DNA from: Chytriomyces cf. hyalinus JEL632
Lineage: Eukaryota > Chytridiomycota > Chytridiomycetes > Chytridiales > Chytriomycetaceae
Direction: 5' to 3'
DNA: 22,469 nt
Assembly (NCBI GenBank): GCA_025435555.1
Contig: JAIWWG010000187.1
Coordinates: forward strand, 1 to 22,469
Shown: one piece after another, positions 7,770 to 16,657 of the stretch
How positions within the stretch are numbered: position 1 is the first letter of the stretch
Layout of the letters: each line of letters starts with the position of its first letter
Translations under genes and position numbers: made by a program
The notes under the pieces: generated by a model
Database searches by the model: none
What the model was told of the DNA's origin: nothing
The model's input: only the letters and a program-made list of their open reading frames with translations

Positions 7770-9018
7770 ATGCTCTCCCCGCTCACAATAGCATCAATCG
7801 CAGCAGCAGCGGCGGCATGTACAGCAGCAATCTATTCCGCCGTCGTTCCAAGCGAAACTGTAACCCTCGAACCACTCTCCTCATCCAAGATCCGCGCAAA
7901 AAAACGAGCCACCGTCGCTTCACTATACCCACCCCCCGAACCCGGCGCACTCGCTCGATTATCTGCAGGAACCACGTGTTTCTCAATCACAGGCAGCGAG
8001 TCCGGAAAAAGGATTATCCTCGTCCACGGCATATCCGGTAAACGCAACCCCTTCGCAATCCAACTCCCATAACGAATAAGCAAGCAAACAGGCACATGGG
8101 CATCAATGCCACACATCGTATCCTCACTCTCCCAACACGGATTCCGCGTCCTCGCATACGATCTATACGGCCGCGGCCACTCCTCCTCCCCGGGCATCCG
8201 ATACACTGCCTCAGATTACACACTACAAATGAAAGACTTGATGGACCACGTGGGTTGGGATCGTGCAAATGTGTTGGGATACAGTCTCGGCGGTGGGATT
8301 GCAACGAGTTTTGCAGATGTGTGTCCGGAGAGGGTTGAGAAGTTGGTGTTGATTGCTCCAGCGGGGTTGAGCAAGGTTTTGATTCTCATTTGTTCATGGA
8401 TTGTTTGTTGTGGGGGTTGACAACTTGAATTTTAGGATATCCCGCTGGGCGGTCGATTGTTGCTCCTCCCCATCATTGGCCCTCTCATCACGTACACGGC
8501 AGGCCGCAGAATCCTCTCTTTCCTATCCCGAAGAAACCATAACGCGTTATACATCAAACAACCACACATGGTAAACTCATTCCAACCGCTGTCATATTCT
8601 CAACTCACACACACCCGCCACAGCAACACTTTATCAACGTGCAAGACTTGAATATCCGAATCCATCCCGGATTCATGCGTGCATATATCGGCACCGTTCG
8701 AAACGGACCTCTTCGCGGGATGGATGCAGTGTATCGACGCGTTGGGGAAAAGTTTGGGGACCGGATCCAATGCATCTGGGTACTTTTTTGCTTCAATTCT
8801 AATTATATTGGATACGAAAGGGATTCTGATGCTCACATCCATTGAAAACTCAAAAAAAGGGTCGCGATGACAAGGTGGTCAATTTCGAACAGCAAGCACC
8901 GCTGTTTCGAAAATTGGCACCACATGCGCAATTTGTAGAGCTGCAAGGAGGTCACTCCATCCTGCCAGAGACAAGCGACAAGGTCGTGGACCGCGTTGTT
9001 GACTTTCTCAAACTTTGA
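7770..9018 (+). CDS. Alpha/beta-hydrolase, membrane-anchored, paralog 1
   Basis: Five exons, 333 aa: 7770-8037, 8092-8375, 8436-8570, 8624-8779, 8860-9018. All introns are GT..AG, 53-80 nt, and phases fit. The model is supported by exons 2-4 having the same lengths (284, 135, 156) in the next gene. An N-terminal hydrophobic helix (about residues 4-27) suggests an ER or organelle membrane anchor. Catalytic features are oxyanion HG in LVHGISG, nucleophile Ser154 in GYSLGG, Asp285 in GRDD and His313 in GGHS, so the triad is complete. YDLYGRGHSSSPG is the typical loop after strand beta-4 of epoxide-hydrolase/MEST-like lipases and esterases. The substrate cannot be told. It starts 68 bp after the F-box gene and is followed 48 bp later by its tandem copy. 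Confidence 0.85.
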
Positions 9019-9066
9019 ACATGCATCAAAAAAATTAAAAACTGGTTGAACATTTCATAAACACAA

Positions 9067-10371
9067 ATGAACAACACCCTCACTGCCGGGCTCTCACTCT
9101 CAGCAGCCACCATCGCACTCCTTCTCTCACACCTGTTCCTTGTCCCGAACCCAAGAACGGATCTGGGGTCGTTTACAACCTCAAAAGCAACCAACGCAAC
9201 AGCAAAAGCCGACATTGACGCAGTGTACCCACTCCACAGCGAATCGCAATTTGCCCGCTTATCCGCTGGAGAAACGCATTTCTATCTAAAAGGGCCTGTA
9301 GAAGGGAAAAGGATCGTGCTTATCCATGGCATCACAGGTATGCCATCACCTAATCGACCAAAGCGATCGTTCAATCTCATTCAAAATCAATACCCCCCCA
9401 CGCAAGGAACATGGGCAGCCGCACCCGAATTCCTCACCCTCCTCACCCAAAAAGGATTCCGAATCCTCGTATACGATCTCTACGCACGCGGGTACTCGTC
9501 ATCGCCTGGAATCCAATACAGCGCAACAGATTACGCCACGCAAGTAAAAGATTTACTCGACCATGTTGGGTGGGAAACTGCCAGTGTGTTGGGGTATAGT
9601 CTTGGTGGAGGGATTGCGGTTGCGTTTGCGGATTTGTTTCGCGAGAGGGTGGATGATTTGGTGCTGATTGCGCCTGCAGGGTTGTTGAAGGTATATAATG
9701 CTTTATTTTTCAAATGCGAGTGAGTATGGTTTTGTTGTGTTGTTAATGTGAAGATGGGGTTTTGCAGGATCTTCCGGTTGAAGCCAAGATTGTTTTGATT
9801 CCATTTTTGGGAACGATCCTCGCATACGCCGTCGGACACGCGCTCCTGCTCAAAAACATTTCAGACAGCGTTGACCCGCAACTCAAACATGACCCACGAA
9901 TGGTGAACCAAGCCAGTCTGTCTTATTAATTATAACGATACGCACATTACTCAAAACCCCCGCTTTCGATGAAAACAGAAACACATGATGCAAACAGCAA
10001 CAGCAAACGTCAAATACAATCCCGGTCTTTTGCGCGGATTCCTCGAAACATTACGAAACGGGCCTGTTCGGCGTATGGAGCAAGCGTATGGGCGGGTTGG
10101 AGACACGCTTCATGATCGCGTCTTGTGTATCTGGGTAAACTTATTTCTTACATGTTCTCCAAGTTCATGATGGTTGATTAGGCTGGTTCAGGGTGCTTGC
10201 GACACTGTTGTTGAATTTGAGGCGCTGTCGCCCGTGTTTCGGAAATTGGTACCGGCTGGGACTTTGGTTGAATTGAAAGAGGCAACACATAACGTGGTGG
10301 TGGAGACGCCTGAGCGCGTAGTTGAGCCCATTGCTCTGTTTCTGAATAGGAAGGCAACACAAAGACAATAA
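9067..10371 (+). CDS. Alpha/beta-hydrolase, membrane-anchored, paralog 2 (tandem copy)
   Basis: Five exons, 341 aa: 9067-9337, 9407-9690, 9768-9902, 9979-10134, 10192-10371. Intron positions and phases are the same as in the gene upstream. The first intron (69 nt) has no in-frame stop, so a naive translation runs through it; splicing restores HGITG-TWAAAPEF, matching the paralog. An N-terminal anchor covers about residues 7-26 (LSLSAATIALLLSHLFLV). The triad is Ser155 (GYSLGG), Asp286 (GACD) and His315 (ATHN). The His context differs from paralog 1 (GGHS), and the C-terminal tail is seven residues longer. It is convergent with the ubiquitin-RING gene: stops are 67 bp apart, so 3' UTRs probably overlap or abut. 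Confidence 0.85.
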
Positions 10372-10399
10372 ACGTATACAAGTGCCATATTGAATATTT

Positions 10400-10420
10400 A
10401 TTAATACAGATTGCAGAGGT
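10400..10420. repeat. Shared 3'-flank motif, copy 1 (partner 12695-12715)
   Basis: ATTAAT-A-CAGATTGCAGAGGT matches 12695-12715 at 20 of 21 bases. It lies about 20-40 nt downstream of the stop of the minus-strand ubiquitin-RING gene and just past the stop of the plus-strand hydrolase. The partner sits the same distance past the seven-TM gene's stop. It could be a 3'-end processing signal or a copied fragment. Confidence 0.75.
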
Positions 10421-10438
10421 CACAAACCTTTACGTTGC

Positions 10439-12451
10439 CTAATGATGTCGGATGAACACGACATTCCCACGAATCTCCACATCCTCCTCCTCCAACTCAA
10501 CATCAGCTAAAGATAACACGCCTCCATCATACTCAAACCGAATCTCTTCACGACAAAGATGACAACGCAAACGCGAGTGGGGTGGCACATTTCTGCCAGA
10601 TGCCGAATTTGCTGACGCTGCTGCTGCAGCCGACAATCGTAACGCTGCAATGCAGTCGGAACAGCATGAGTGGGAACACGACGTAAAAGTCACATTACAT
10701 GTGTTCTCAAAGCAGATGCAACATTCCTTTCGACCAACATCTTTACCCTTCAACGAGTGCGAAATCGAATCCACTTGAGTGAGCAGTGACTCCTTCCAGG
10801 CTTTGATGGCCGTGACATCCTTGTCATACAGTTGGAACCAAGGGTATCCATTGCGCGCGTATTGTGCAAAACTCGCCACCGGCTCGCGAATGCCGCCTGC
10901 GTCAATTGATTGCCCCTTTGCGAAATCCGCCATGTTGAGAAGAGTGATCTTGGAGGTGAGCGACAGCGGGTGGAACCGGGAAACATCACCGTCCGTGTCC
11001 TTGTAAATGTTTTCCTTGATGAGACCTCCCATCAAAAGAGAATACTCACGTGGGTTAGAAGGGCCGCCGCCGCGTAAACGGAGAACTAGGTGCAGCACAG
11101 ACTCTGTTCGGATGTTGTAGTCGGCGAGGGTTCGATCGTCTTCCAACAGCTTTCTGGCAAATATGAGTCGTTGCTGGTCCACAGGGATGCCCTCCTTGTC
11201 CTGGATAAGTGCCTTGATCGTCTTGATGGTGTCACTCGGGTTTACACTCAACAGAAAGGTCCTTTCCGTCAGAGTCTTGATGTTGATGGGAAATCCAGAC
11301 CAGAATTCCAAGTGGGCAAACCGTCCGATTTCTGCAAGATGGAAGCATCGAAACAAGTCGGTGACTGTTGCAGTGGTTGAATTAGCAAAAAAGACGGTGT
11401 CGCCGGGAGCAAGGCCAAGAGAGCGAAACGACATTTTAAGCTCCGTTGGCTCGAAAAAGCGCATGTGCTTCGCGGACCAGACGGCATTGACAGTGGGATA
11501 CGCTCGGAAAACCTCGAAAGACAGGCCGCCCGTTGCCTTTGCGATCAAACCCTTCTTTAACAGCTGCCCTTCGATACCGTCTTCGAAGGCCCCGGCGACA
11601 AACTGCCGAACAGAACCGCCAGCGACCATGACGCCGTCGAGCCATGGTTGTTGTCGGACAATGTAATTTTGCGGGTTTACAGTGAGGACGCCCGGTTCAT
11701 CTTCCAAACCCGTGATGACGTTGACTGAGCCAGCCAAAATCTTGACGGCAACGTCATCGACTCCAAACGTGAAATTCATCCACATTGCTTCCGATTGGTA
11801 GAGGGGCAGGCAAATGGAATGATTTTCCTTGTCGCTGTCGTCACTGTGTCTATAGAGAGGGAGGGAGCCTAGCGAGGGAGGCAAGGGTCTCTGTTTGCCG
11901 TCGTCAGGGAGGCGCAGCGTGGCTTGAAAGCTAACGGAGAAGGCCGAGCCAAACGCGACGGTGTGATGACTGCTGTAGTGATGCTGGCCGGAGAGTGAGG
12001 GAGCGTCTGCCGCAGTCCATGGCTTGAAGGAAGGCTCAATGTGCGCCTTCAGCATCTTTAGGGGGGAGAGTTCCAGATGAACCTCCTGCATGGTGAGTTT
12101 GGTAAAAGAATCCGCAGAGTTTGCCAACTTGCCTATGTTGATGACGGCAGCAACAGAGTAAGATCGTTCATTGCCAGAAATGACGTTGCAGGTCACGTGT
12201 TCGGCGAGTGGTTGCGTCTCTGGATCAGAGGCAGTTGGGTGAGATTCTTGTTGTTGATGTTGAGAGGCTTGTTGAACAGTTTGAAAAGCTTGGGCAATAG
12301 TTGTGACGTTGATGCGACTGGACCTGACGGTTGCACCGTCATTCACCAGGGAAACTTTCAAAGGAGTCATGGTTGGGCTTTCGAGGGTGTTGTCAGGGGA
12401 GCACTGTCTTTCGCCCTGCACGCGCATTTTTGAATCTAAAAGTACAGCCAT
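10439..12451 (-). CDS. Internal ubiquitin domain plus C-terminal RING finger protein (putative E3)
   Basis: An intronless gene of 670 aa with ATG at 12449-12451 (the codon before is TTG) and TAG at 10439. Residues 1-130 are low-complexity and Gln-rich in part. Residues about 225-320 hold a conserved-looking block ([56 protein letters not shown]) that I recall from ubiquitin-fused proteins of protists and fungi. Residues 387-462 are a near-canonical ubiquitin: LRGG end (459-462), Ile44-patch residues kept (L394, I430, V456), K6, K27, K33 and K48 equivalents kept, K11 and K29 changed, and K63 replaced by Thr449. The RING is C3HC4: C577, C580, C592, H594, C597, C600, then an Ala-rich 29-residue loop, then C630 and C633. 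Likely role: ubiquitin ligase carrying its own ubiquitin-like module. A Gly follows the LRGG, so release by a deubiquitinase is possible but unproven. Confidence 0.85.
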   Translation of the reverse strand: MAVLLDSKMRVQGERQCSPDNTLESPTMTPLKVSLVNDGATVRSSRINVTTIAQAFQTVQQASQHQQQESHPTASDPETQPLAEHVTCNVISGNERSYSVAAVINIGKLANSADSFTKLTMQEVHLELSPLKMLKAHIEPSFKPWTAADAPSLSGQHHYSSHHTVAFGSAFSVSFQATLRLPDDGKQRPLPPSLGSLPLYRHSDDSDKENHSICLPLYQSEAMWMNFTFGVDDVAVKILAGSVNVITGLEDEPGVLTVNPQNYIVRQQPWLDGVMVAGGSVRQFVAGAFEDGIEGQLLKKGLIAKATGGLSFEVFRAYPTVNAVWSAKHMRFFEPTELKMSFRSLGLAPGDTVFFANSTTATVTDLFRCFHLAEIGRFAHLEFWSGFPINIKTLTERTFLLSVNPSDTIKTIKALIQDKEGIPVDQQRLIFARKLLEDDRTLADYNIRTESVLHLVLRLRGGGPSNPREYSLLMGGLIKENIYKDTDGDVSRFHPLSLTSKITLLNMADFAKGQSIDAGGIREPVASFAQYARNGYPWFQLYDKDVTAIKAWKESLLTQVDSISHSLKGKDVGRKECCICFENTCNVTFTSCSHSCCSDCIAALRLSAAAAASANSASGRNVPPHSRLRCHLCREEIRFEYDGGVLSLADVELEEEDVEIRGNVVFIRHH

Positions 12452-12750
12452 CAAACACGCCCTGAGAAACCCGCACGAGATGAATGAGAAAGCACAGATT
12501 CAAAATTCTTGCTGCCTTTTATTTGACTGAACTTGCACAGGCCAAATTTCCGCATTTTTATTTTGCTGCATGCACTCGGTGTAATCCCCCGCTGATTTCT
12601 TGTGACTTGCGGGGCGTCATGCGGTAACTGCCTCCTTCAAAACGCGCAATACAATATAGTGGAAATATCCCAAACCATGTGCTCATTGATTTGTATTAAT
12701 GCAGATTGCAGAGGTATATTTTAAAAGATGTGCATGCAGGTGAATCACAA
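12452..12750. other. Intergenic region between the seven-TM and Ub-RING genes
   Basis: 299 bp: the 5' flank of the Ub-RING gene and the 3' flank of the seven-TM gene. It holds the second copy of the 21-bp 3'-flank motif and AT-rich stretches. I see no other gene or clear TATA box. Confidence 0.5.
12695..12715. repeat. Shared 3'-flank motif, copy 2 (partner 10400-10420)
   Basis: ATTAAT-G-CAGATTGCAGAGGT lies 36-56 nt downstream of the seven-TM gene's stop on the minus strand. It differs by one base from the copy at 10400. Confidence 0.75.
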
Positions 12751-13863
12751 TCATGCAGTGGAAGCTTCTCCCCTCGATTGATGCACGCTGGACTCAACAA
12801 CAACTTCCACCCTACTCTCCTCAACAACATCCACATCCACCCGCGACGTCTCCTCCCTCATCTCCAAAAGTTCCTCAGAACCAACAACCAACGTGACTTT
12901 CAAATCGCTCATGACTCCAAACGTCGGATGCACAGCAATATCGTCAAACACGCGCAAAAAGTAATTTGAGCAAAACGGCAGCACAAACACCAATTCAGGC
13001 AAAATGCTCAGATAGTACCAATACTTTTCCTCCTTCAATTCGTCCGGGTTCCAGTTCCGGTACGTAATGTAAATGAGTTTGAGGAGCATGAGCGAGCTTT
13101 GAAACAAGACAACCGCCATGGCAACAGTGACGGGTCGCACAAATTCAGCAGCAATATGCGTCTTGCGTTGCGCGTAGACAAGGTTCCGGATGGCCGCAAA
13201 GAACGTGTACACCACAATCGCAAGGAGTCCATTGAACCCAATCTCGCGAAACACGACATCCGACGTGTAATCAAGCGGCTTACTTCCAAACGGCTTATTC
13301 ACGGTAAAGTCATAGACATACCACAGAATCGCGAGCACAAAACTTGCAAAAAGAATCTTGACAAAAATGTTGAGTCTTGATCTGGACAGCGGCGTTAATT
13401 TGAACACGATCGTAGTTCCTGCCAAAACGTTTGCAGCACAGACTTCAGCGAGTGGCATGAACCCGACGCTAATGATGACTTGGGCCCATTTGTACGTGTC
13501 CAGGTCTCGGCCGTTGGTTCCCGTGAGGGCATGGCCGCGCATTGCGAATGCAATCAGACGGAGGATTCCCCAAAAGATGAGGTACGCGTAGATGATGCGT
13601 GTGTGTAGTGACCGGGATCGGTACAGGTTCCAAGCCATGCACAATGTCATGGCGGCAACGATTCCCATGACTCCGTAAGCGAGACCCTCAGAGTCCCATC
13701 CAGCGAGGAGGGCGTAGTTGGGGATGTATCCAGGAGGAAACTGCCCTGGCTGCAGTTTCGGTCGGGCAGTGGGCATGGGTGAGTTGGTGCTGGTGGTGCT
13801 GGAGGCAAGAGAAGCGATGGATGTGGCAATGGATGTAGCGGTGGTTGCAAGGGTGTCGCTCAT
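12751..13863 (-). CDS. Seven-transmembrane protein of unknown family
   Basis: An intronless gene of 370 aa, ATG 13861-13863. The N-terminus (1-50) is Ser/Thr-rich and would be extracellular or lumenal. Seven hydrophobic helices follow at about residues 61-81, 89-108, 127-154, 164-186, 207-230, 243-268 and 283-306. An acidic cytoplasmic tail (about 307-370) is rich in Glu and Val. The topology fits fungal seven-TM families such as GPCR-like or RTA1/DUF7702-like proteins. I see no signature that picks one, so ligand or transport function is unknown. A TATA box lies about 60 bp upstream of the start, and a (TC)n tract lies further upstream. Confidence 0.75.
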   Translation of the reverse strand: MSDTLATTATSIATSIASLASSTTSTNSPMPTARPKLQPGQFPPGYIPNYALLAGWDSEGLAYGVMGIVAAMTLCMAWNLYRSRSLHTRIIYAYLIFWGILRLIAFAMRGHALTGTNGRDLDTYKWAQVIISVGFMPLAEVCAANVLAGTTIVFKLTPLSRSRLNIFVKILFASFVLAILWYVYDFTVNKPFGSKPLDYTSDVVFREIGFNGLLAIVVYTFFAAIRNLVYAQRKTHIAAEFVRPVTVAMAVVLFQSSLMLLKLIYITYRNWNPDELKEEKYWYYLSILPELVFVLPFCSNYFLRVFDDIAVHPTFGVMSDLKVTLVVGSEELLEMREETSRVDVDVVEESRVEVVVESSVHQSRGEASTA

Positions 13864-13921
13864 GTGAAAGTGTGTTTCTTGTTTTGGGGAATCTGGGATG
13901 ATGGGGATGGGCAGAGTGCCC

Positions 13922-13929
13922 TTTATATA
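13922..13929 (-). promoter_or_regulatory. TATA box of the seven-TM gene
   Basis: TATATAAA on the minus strand, about 60 bp upstream of the ATG at 13863. This is a plausible core-promoter position for a short 5' UTR. Confidence 0.55.
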
Positions 13930-14030
13930 ACCCTGCTTTGAATAAATTTTTGTTGATCAGGTGATTTATCAGCAATTTACACATGGGTTTGTTTGTTTAT
14001 TTTTGTTTTGGGAATTTGAACTTGTCACTC

Positions 14031-14031
<1 letters not shown>

Positions 14032-14080
<49 letters not shown>
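14032..14080. repeat. (TC)n / (GA)n microsatellite
   Basis: A perfect TC run at 14041-14080 with a slightly interrupted extension to about 14032. On the minus strand it is a GA tract about 170-215 bp upstream of the seven-TM gene's start. Confidence 0.95.
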
Positions 14081-14084
<4 letters not shown>

Positions 14085-14267
14085 TAGGAGCAGCAGGAAC
14101 GCGTCCTCTTTTGATTCCTTCCATCCATTTCCGTTGATGTCTTCTTAACAAGCGTGTCTCTTATCGCGTGCGTCACTTTGGCATTTGAACCCACGCAATC
14201 CGCCCCATTATAAATCCATATAAACAAACATGAGACCCATCTTTTATATGCAAACATGCAAAGTAAT

Positions 14268-15475
14268 TCAAACACAAAAGTCACGAATCGCGTCAACGGC
14301 TTCAACTCCTTCCGCAAGAATCGTATGTCGCCCTTCCAACTCCAAAAACTGCGCATCAGGCATCAGGTTTCGAAACACGGGCGATTCTTCAGAAAACACT
14401 GCTGTCGTGTCTTGTCGGCCCTATCGATGCTTTTGTTTTTAGATTACAAACAGATTTCTGGGAAAAGGCAGGTTTACCCATATACACAGTACTCGATTCC
14501 CCAGCTTCTTGCCCACACTTTCATACAAAGGTTCCATGAATCGTATAGGCCCGTTTCGAATGATTTGATAATATGTCCGCAGAAATCCCGGATGCGCGTA
14601 AATATTCAATCGCTGCATCGCAATAAACACTGACTTTTTGTTTTCGATCGAGTTAAAGTCATCGCAGCATTCGCCGAAAGAATTTCACCCACTTTATACG
14701 GCTCCGCAATCAACCCCTTCTCATGCTTCCTCGTCCGTGCCCCCAAAACCCTCCTTCCAACCAAATAAAACAAAACCTCCCCAATCGATGGAACTTCAAA
14801 TATCCGTGCAGCCCCAGGAACACCCTTTTTTAACCCTGCCGGTGCAACCAACACAAGTTTTTCGACTAATTCCGGGTGAACTTGAGCAAACTGGATTGCA
14901 ATGGCTCCGCCCAGTGAGAATCCGAGCAGAATTGATTTTGTCCAACCAACATGGTTGAGAATGTCGCGAAGCTGAAGTGCATAGGTTTCGGCCGTATATG
15001 GGATGCCTGTTTTTTGAAGTCATGTTAGAAAACGGGTTCAAGCTTTTTTCGGATGAATTGCACCTGGAGAACTCGAGTGACCCATCCCGTAGAGATCGTA
15101 ACTGAGAACATAAAATCCACGTTCAGCCAAGCGTGTAATGACTTGAGGAAAGCTTGCTGCTGTGACTTAAATTTCCCAATGTCACACTCACATCAACTGT
15201 CAAACATTCAAAGTAATACCAGTTATGCCATGGATAAGAACAATGCGCTTCCCATCGACTGGACCAGTGAGAAAGAAGTGTGTCAATCCATGTGTCAGAG
15301 CAGCCATGTTTTGTTTGAGTGGGATTGGATATGTGTTCTGGATGAGGTTCATTGTGCGTGGATCGGAGACTGTCGACAGAGACCCCAAGTCCGCATTGTT
15401 GCTCGGCACAAGCAGGTAGTACCATCCAACCAGGCCCAGCACAGCCAGGATCGATACTTCAGTCATTGACAGCAT
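14268..15475 (-). CDS. Alpha/beta-hydrolase, membrane-anchored, paralog 3
   Basis: Five exons on minus, 326 aa: 15220-15475, 15064-15165, 14693-15006, 14478-14633, 14268-14420. Phases fit throughout, and exon 4 is again exactly 156 nt as in the two tandem paralogs. A hydrophobic N-terminus (about residues 6-22) anchors it. The triad is complete: Ser150 in GFSLGG, Asp280 in GRQD and His308 in GRHT. It differs from paralogs 1 and 2 in intron layout: it has an extra intron after YGMGHSSSPG and lacks the intron after the APAGLxK block. The exon 2 acceptor is ambiguous between 15165 (HGITVTAAS, length-conserving) and 15159 (HGITAAS, better CAG acceptor). A transposon starts 101 bp upstream of its ATG. 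Confidence 0.83.
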
Positions 15476-15533
15476 CGTTCGTGTGCTTGTTTGCTTGCAC
15501 GTGGATTTAAATAAAGATAAGTAAATAAATAAA

Positions 15534-15542
15534 ATATATATT
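15534..15542 (-). promoter_or_regulatory. TATA-like element of paralog 3
   Basis: An AT-rich stretch with TATATATTT-like sequence about 60 bp upstream of the ATG at 15475, the same spacing as for the seven-TM gene. AT-richness makes it weak evidence alone. Confidence 0.35.
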
Positions 15543-15554
15543 GACAAGCAATTA

Positions 15555-15595
15555 TTTCTTGCCGAACGCAGCCTTAGGCTGCGTTCGGCAAGAAA
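15555..15595. repeat. 41-nt palindrome made of two opposed transposon termini
   Basis: Two 20-nt arms with a single T between them (15575) pair perfectly. The right arm (15576-15595) contains the left terminal repeat of the PIF/Harbinger element (GGCTGCGTTCGGCAAG). The left arm contains the same 16 bp in the outward orientation, with TTA between the two copies. The left arm equals the right-end terminus found at 18016-18031, so it may be a leftover end of a second element. Confidence 0.9.
15577..15592 (+). repeat. Left terminal inverted repeat of the PIF/Harbinger element
   Basis: GGCTGCGTTCGGCAAG, preceded by TTA. It is the exact reverse complement of 18016-18031. Confidence 0.9.
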
Positions 15596-15789
15596 AATGT
15601 AAAAGCAGTAAAATATTGAATGTGGAGCACCCACCAAACAAGACAGCATATCTGATGTGGAGGACAAGCTCGATGTGGAAGATACAGAAAATCTGCATAT
15701 CTGATATTTCGTCCTAATGTATCACAAATCACAAAAGCCAGAACCACTCAAAGATGCACAAACAAACTTGGGTCTTTATTTAACCCTCC

Positions 15790-16653
15790 CTATCTCCCCC
15801 TTCTACGCAAAACAGACTGGTAGTCATCCCACATGGCAGCGGCAATTCTGTCCCTCCACCCTTCTGACTGCACCCAATCTTCTCCTCCGCGGTCACTCTG
15901 ATCATTACGGTCAAATCTTGGGGGATCATTTTGCTCAGGAGCATCAGCAAAAGAATCGTCGCTGAAGGACGACCGTATGATGTTGAAAAGTATGGGCAAA
16001 GCTATGGCAATGTCACGCTGTGTTTCCAGTGAAAATGACCGCATGTGCTTTAGAATAGGAAACCGCTTCCCCATGCAGCCAAATATTCGCTCAACCACAT
16101 TCCGAAGCTCCGCATGCCTTAAGTTAAACAGCTCTTTTGCATCCACAGGCCTGTGAAATAAACTAATTTTAGACAGTGACAGATTTTGCATGATAACATA
16201 CTCAAGGTTGCCTTGGCCCCACTCCTTCAGATGGTACCTCACTCCTCGGTAAGGAACAAGAACATTGTCGCGCTGTGCATAGCCTGCATCTGCAACATAC
16301 CATCTCCCCTCCGGGATGACAAATCCATTTTGGTAGGCATCAGCAAGCACTTTGCCATCATGGGCAGAACCCTCCCAGCCAGCGTGAATAAACTGAAACT
16401 GCATGTCGAATCCACACACTCCAAGCACATTCTGAGTCAGCAACCCACCTTTGCGGCATCGGTATGGATTGCTCTCAGTTTCACCCACAACAGCACTGAT
16501 GTGAGTGCCATCAAAAGCTCCCAAACTCAAACTCAGTGCGGTACTGAAGATGCGAGACCTCAGTGGCTGGGGTTGGAACTTCTCGATCCATGCACCAACA
16601 AATGACAAAGACGTTGTGAGGGCATATATTGCGGTGAGCCTTCTTATGTTCAT
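15790..16653 (-). CDS. PIF/Harbinger-type DDE transposase
   Basis: 287 aa from the ATG at 16651-16653 to TAG at 15790. It catalyses cut-and-paste transposition through a DDE triad. Visible landmarks are the first Asp in GAFDGTHIS, GLLTQNVLGVCGFDMQF, HAGWEGSAHDGKVL, the second Asp in YVADAGY, and the Glu in ELFNLRHAELRNVVERIFG, followed by KRFPILK. These match HARBI1/DDE_4 transposases. The N-terminal DNA-binding part seems short. The same frame stays open upstream to an ATG at 16782, and an alternative minus-strand frame near 16660-16740 (HLLAFRKCLHSYRKNPAHL) could be a 5' exon, so the true start is uncertain. The catalytic core is undisrupted. Confidence 0.85.
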   Translation of the reverse strand: MNIRRLTAIYALTTSLSFVGAWIEKFQPQPLRSRIFSTALSLSLGAFDGTHISAVVGETESNPYRCRKGGLLTQNVLGVCGFDMQFQFIHAGWEGSAHDGKVLADAYQNGFVIPEGRWYVADAGYAQRDNVLVPYRGVRYHLKEWGQGNLEYVIMQNLSLSKISLFHRPVDAKELFNLRHAELRNVVERIFGCMGKRFPILKHMRSFSLETQRDIAIALPILFNIIRSSFSDDSFADAPEQNDPPRFDRNDQSDRGGEDWVQSEGWRDRIAAAMWDDYQSVLRRRGR

Positions 16654-16657
16654 GTAG

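Larger units (their letters stand above)
13864..14267. other. Intergenic region upstream of the seven-TM gene
   Basis: 404 bp between the third hydrolase's stop (14268) and the seven-TM gene's start (13863), both genes on minus. It contains the TATA box at 13922-13929 and the (TC)n tract around 14032-14080. I see no additional gene; a minus-strand ORF through the tract encodes mainly alternating Arg-Glu from the repeat. Confidence 0.6.

Noticed and set aside
11163-11666. Plus-strand ORF of 167 aa
   Set aside because: Antisense to the ubiquitin domain and its upstream region in the Ub-RING gene.
13997-14356. Minus-strand ORF of 119 aa with a long Arg-Glu repeat
   Set aside because: The repeat is the translated GA microsatellite, and the start overlaps the last exon of hydrolase paralog 3 in a different frame.
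15555-15595. Palindrome as a transcription terminator
   Set aside because: Intrinsic terminators of this kind are bacterial. The arms are the transposon terminal repeats.
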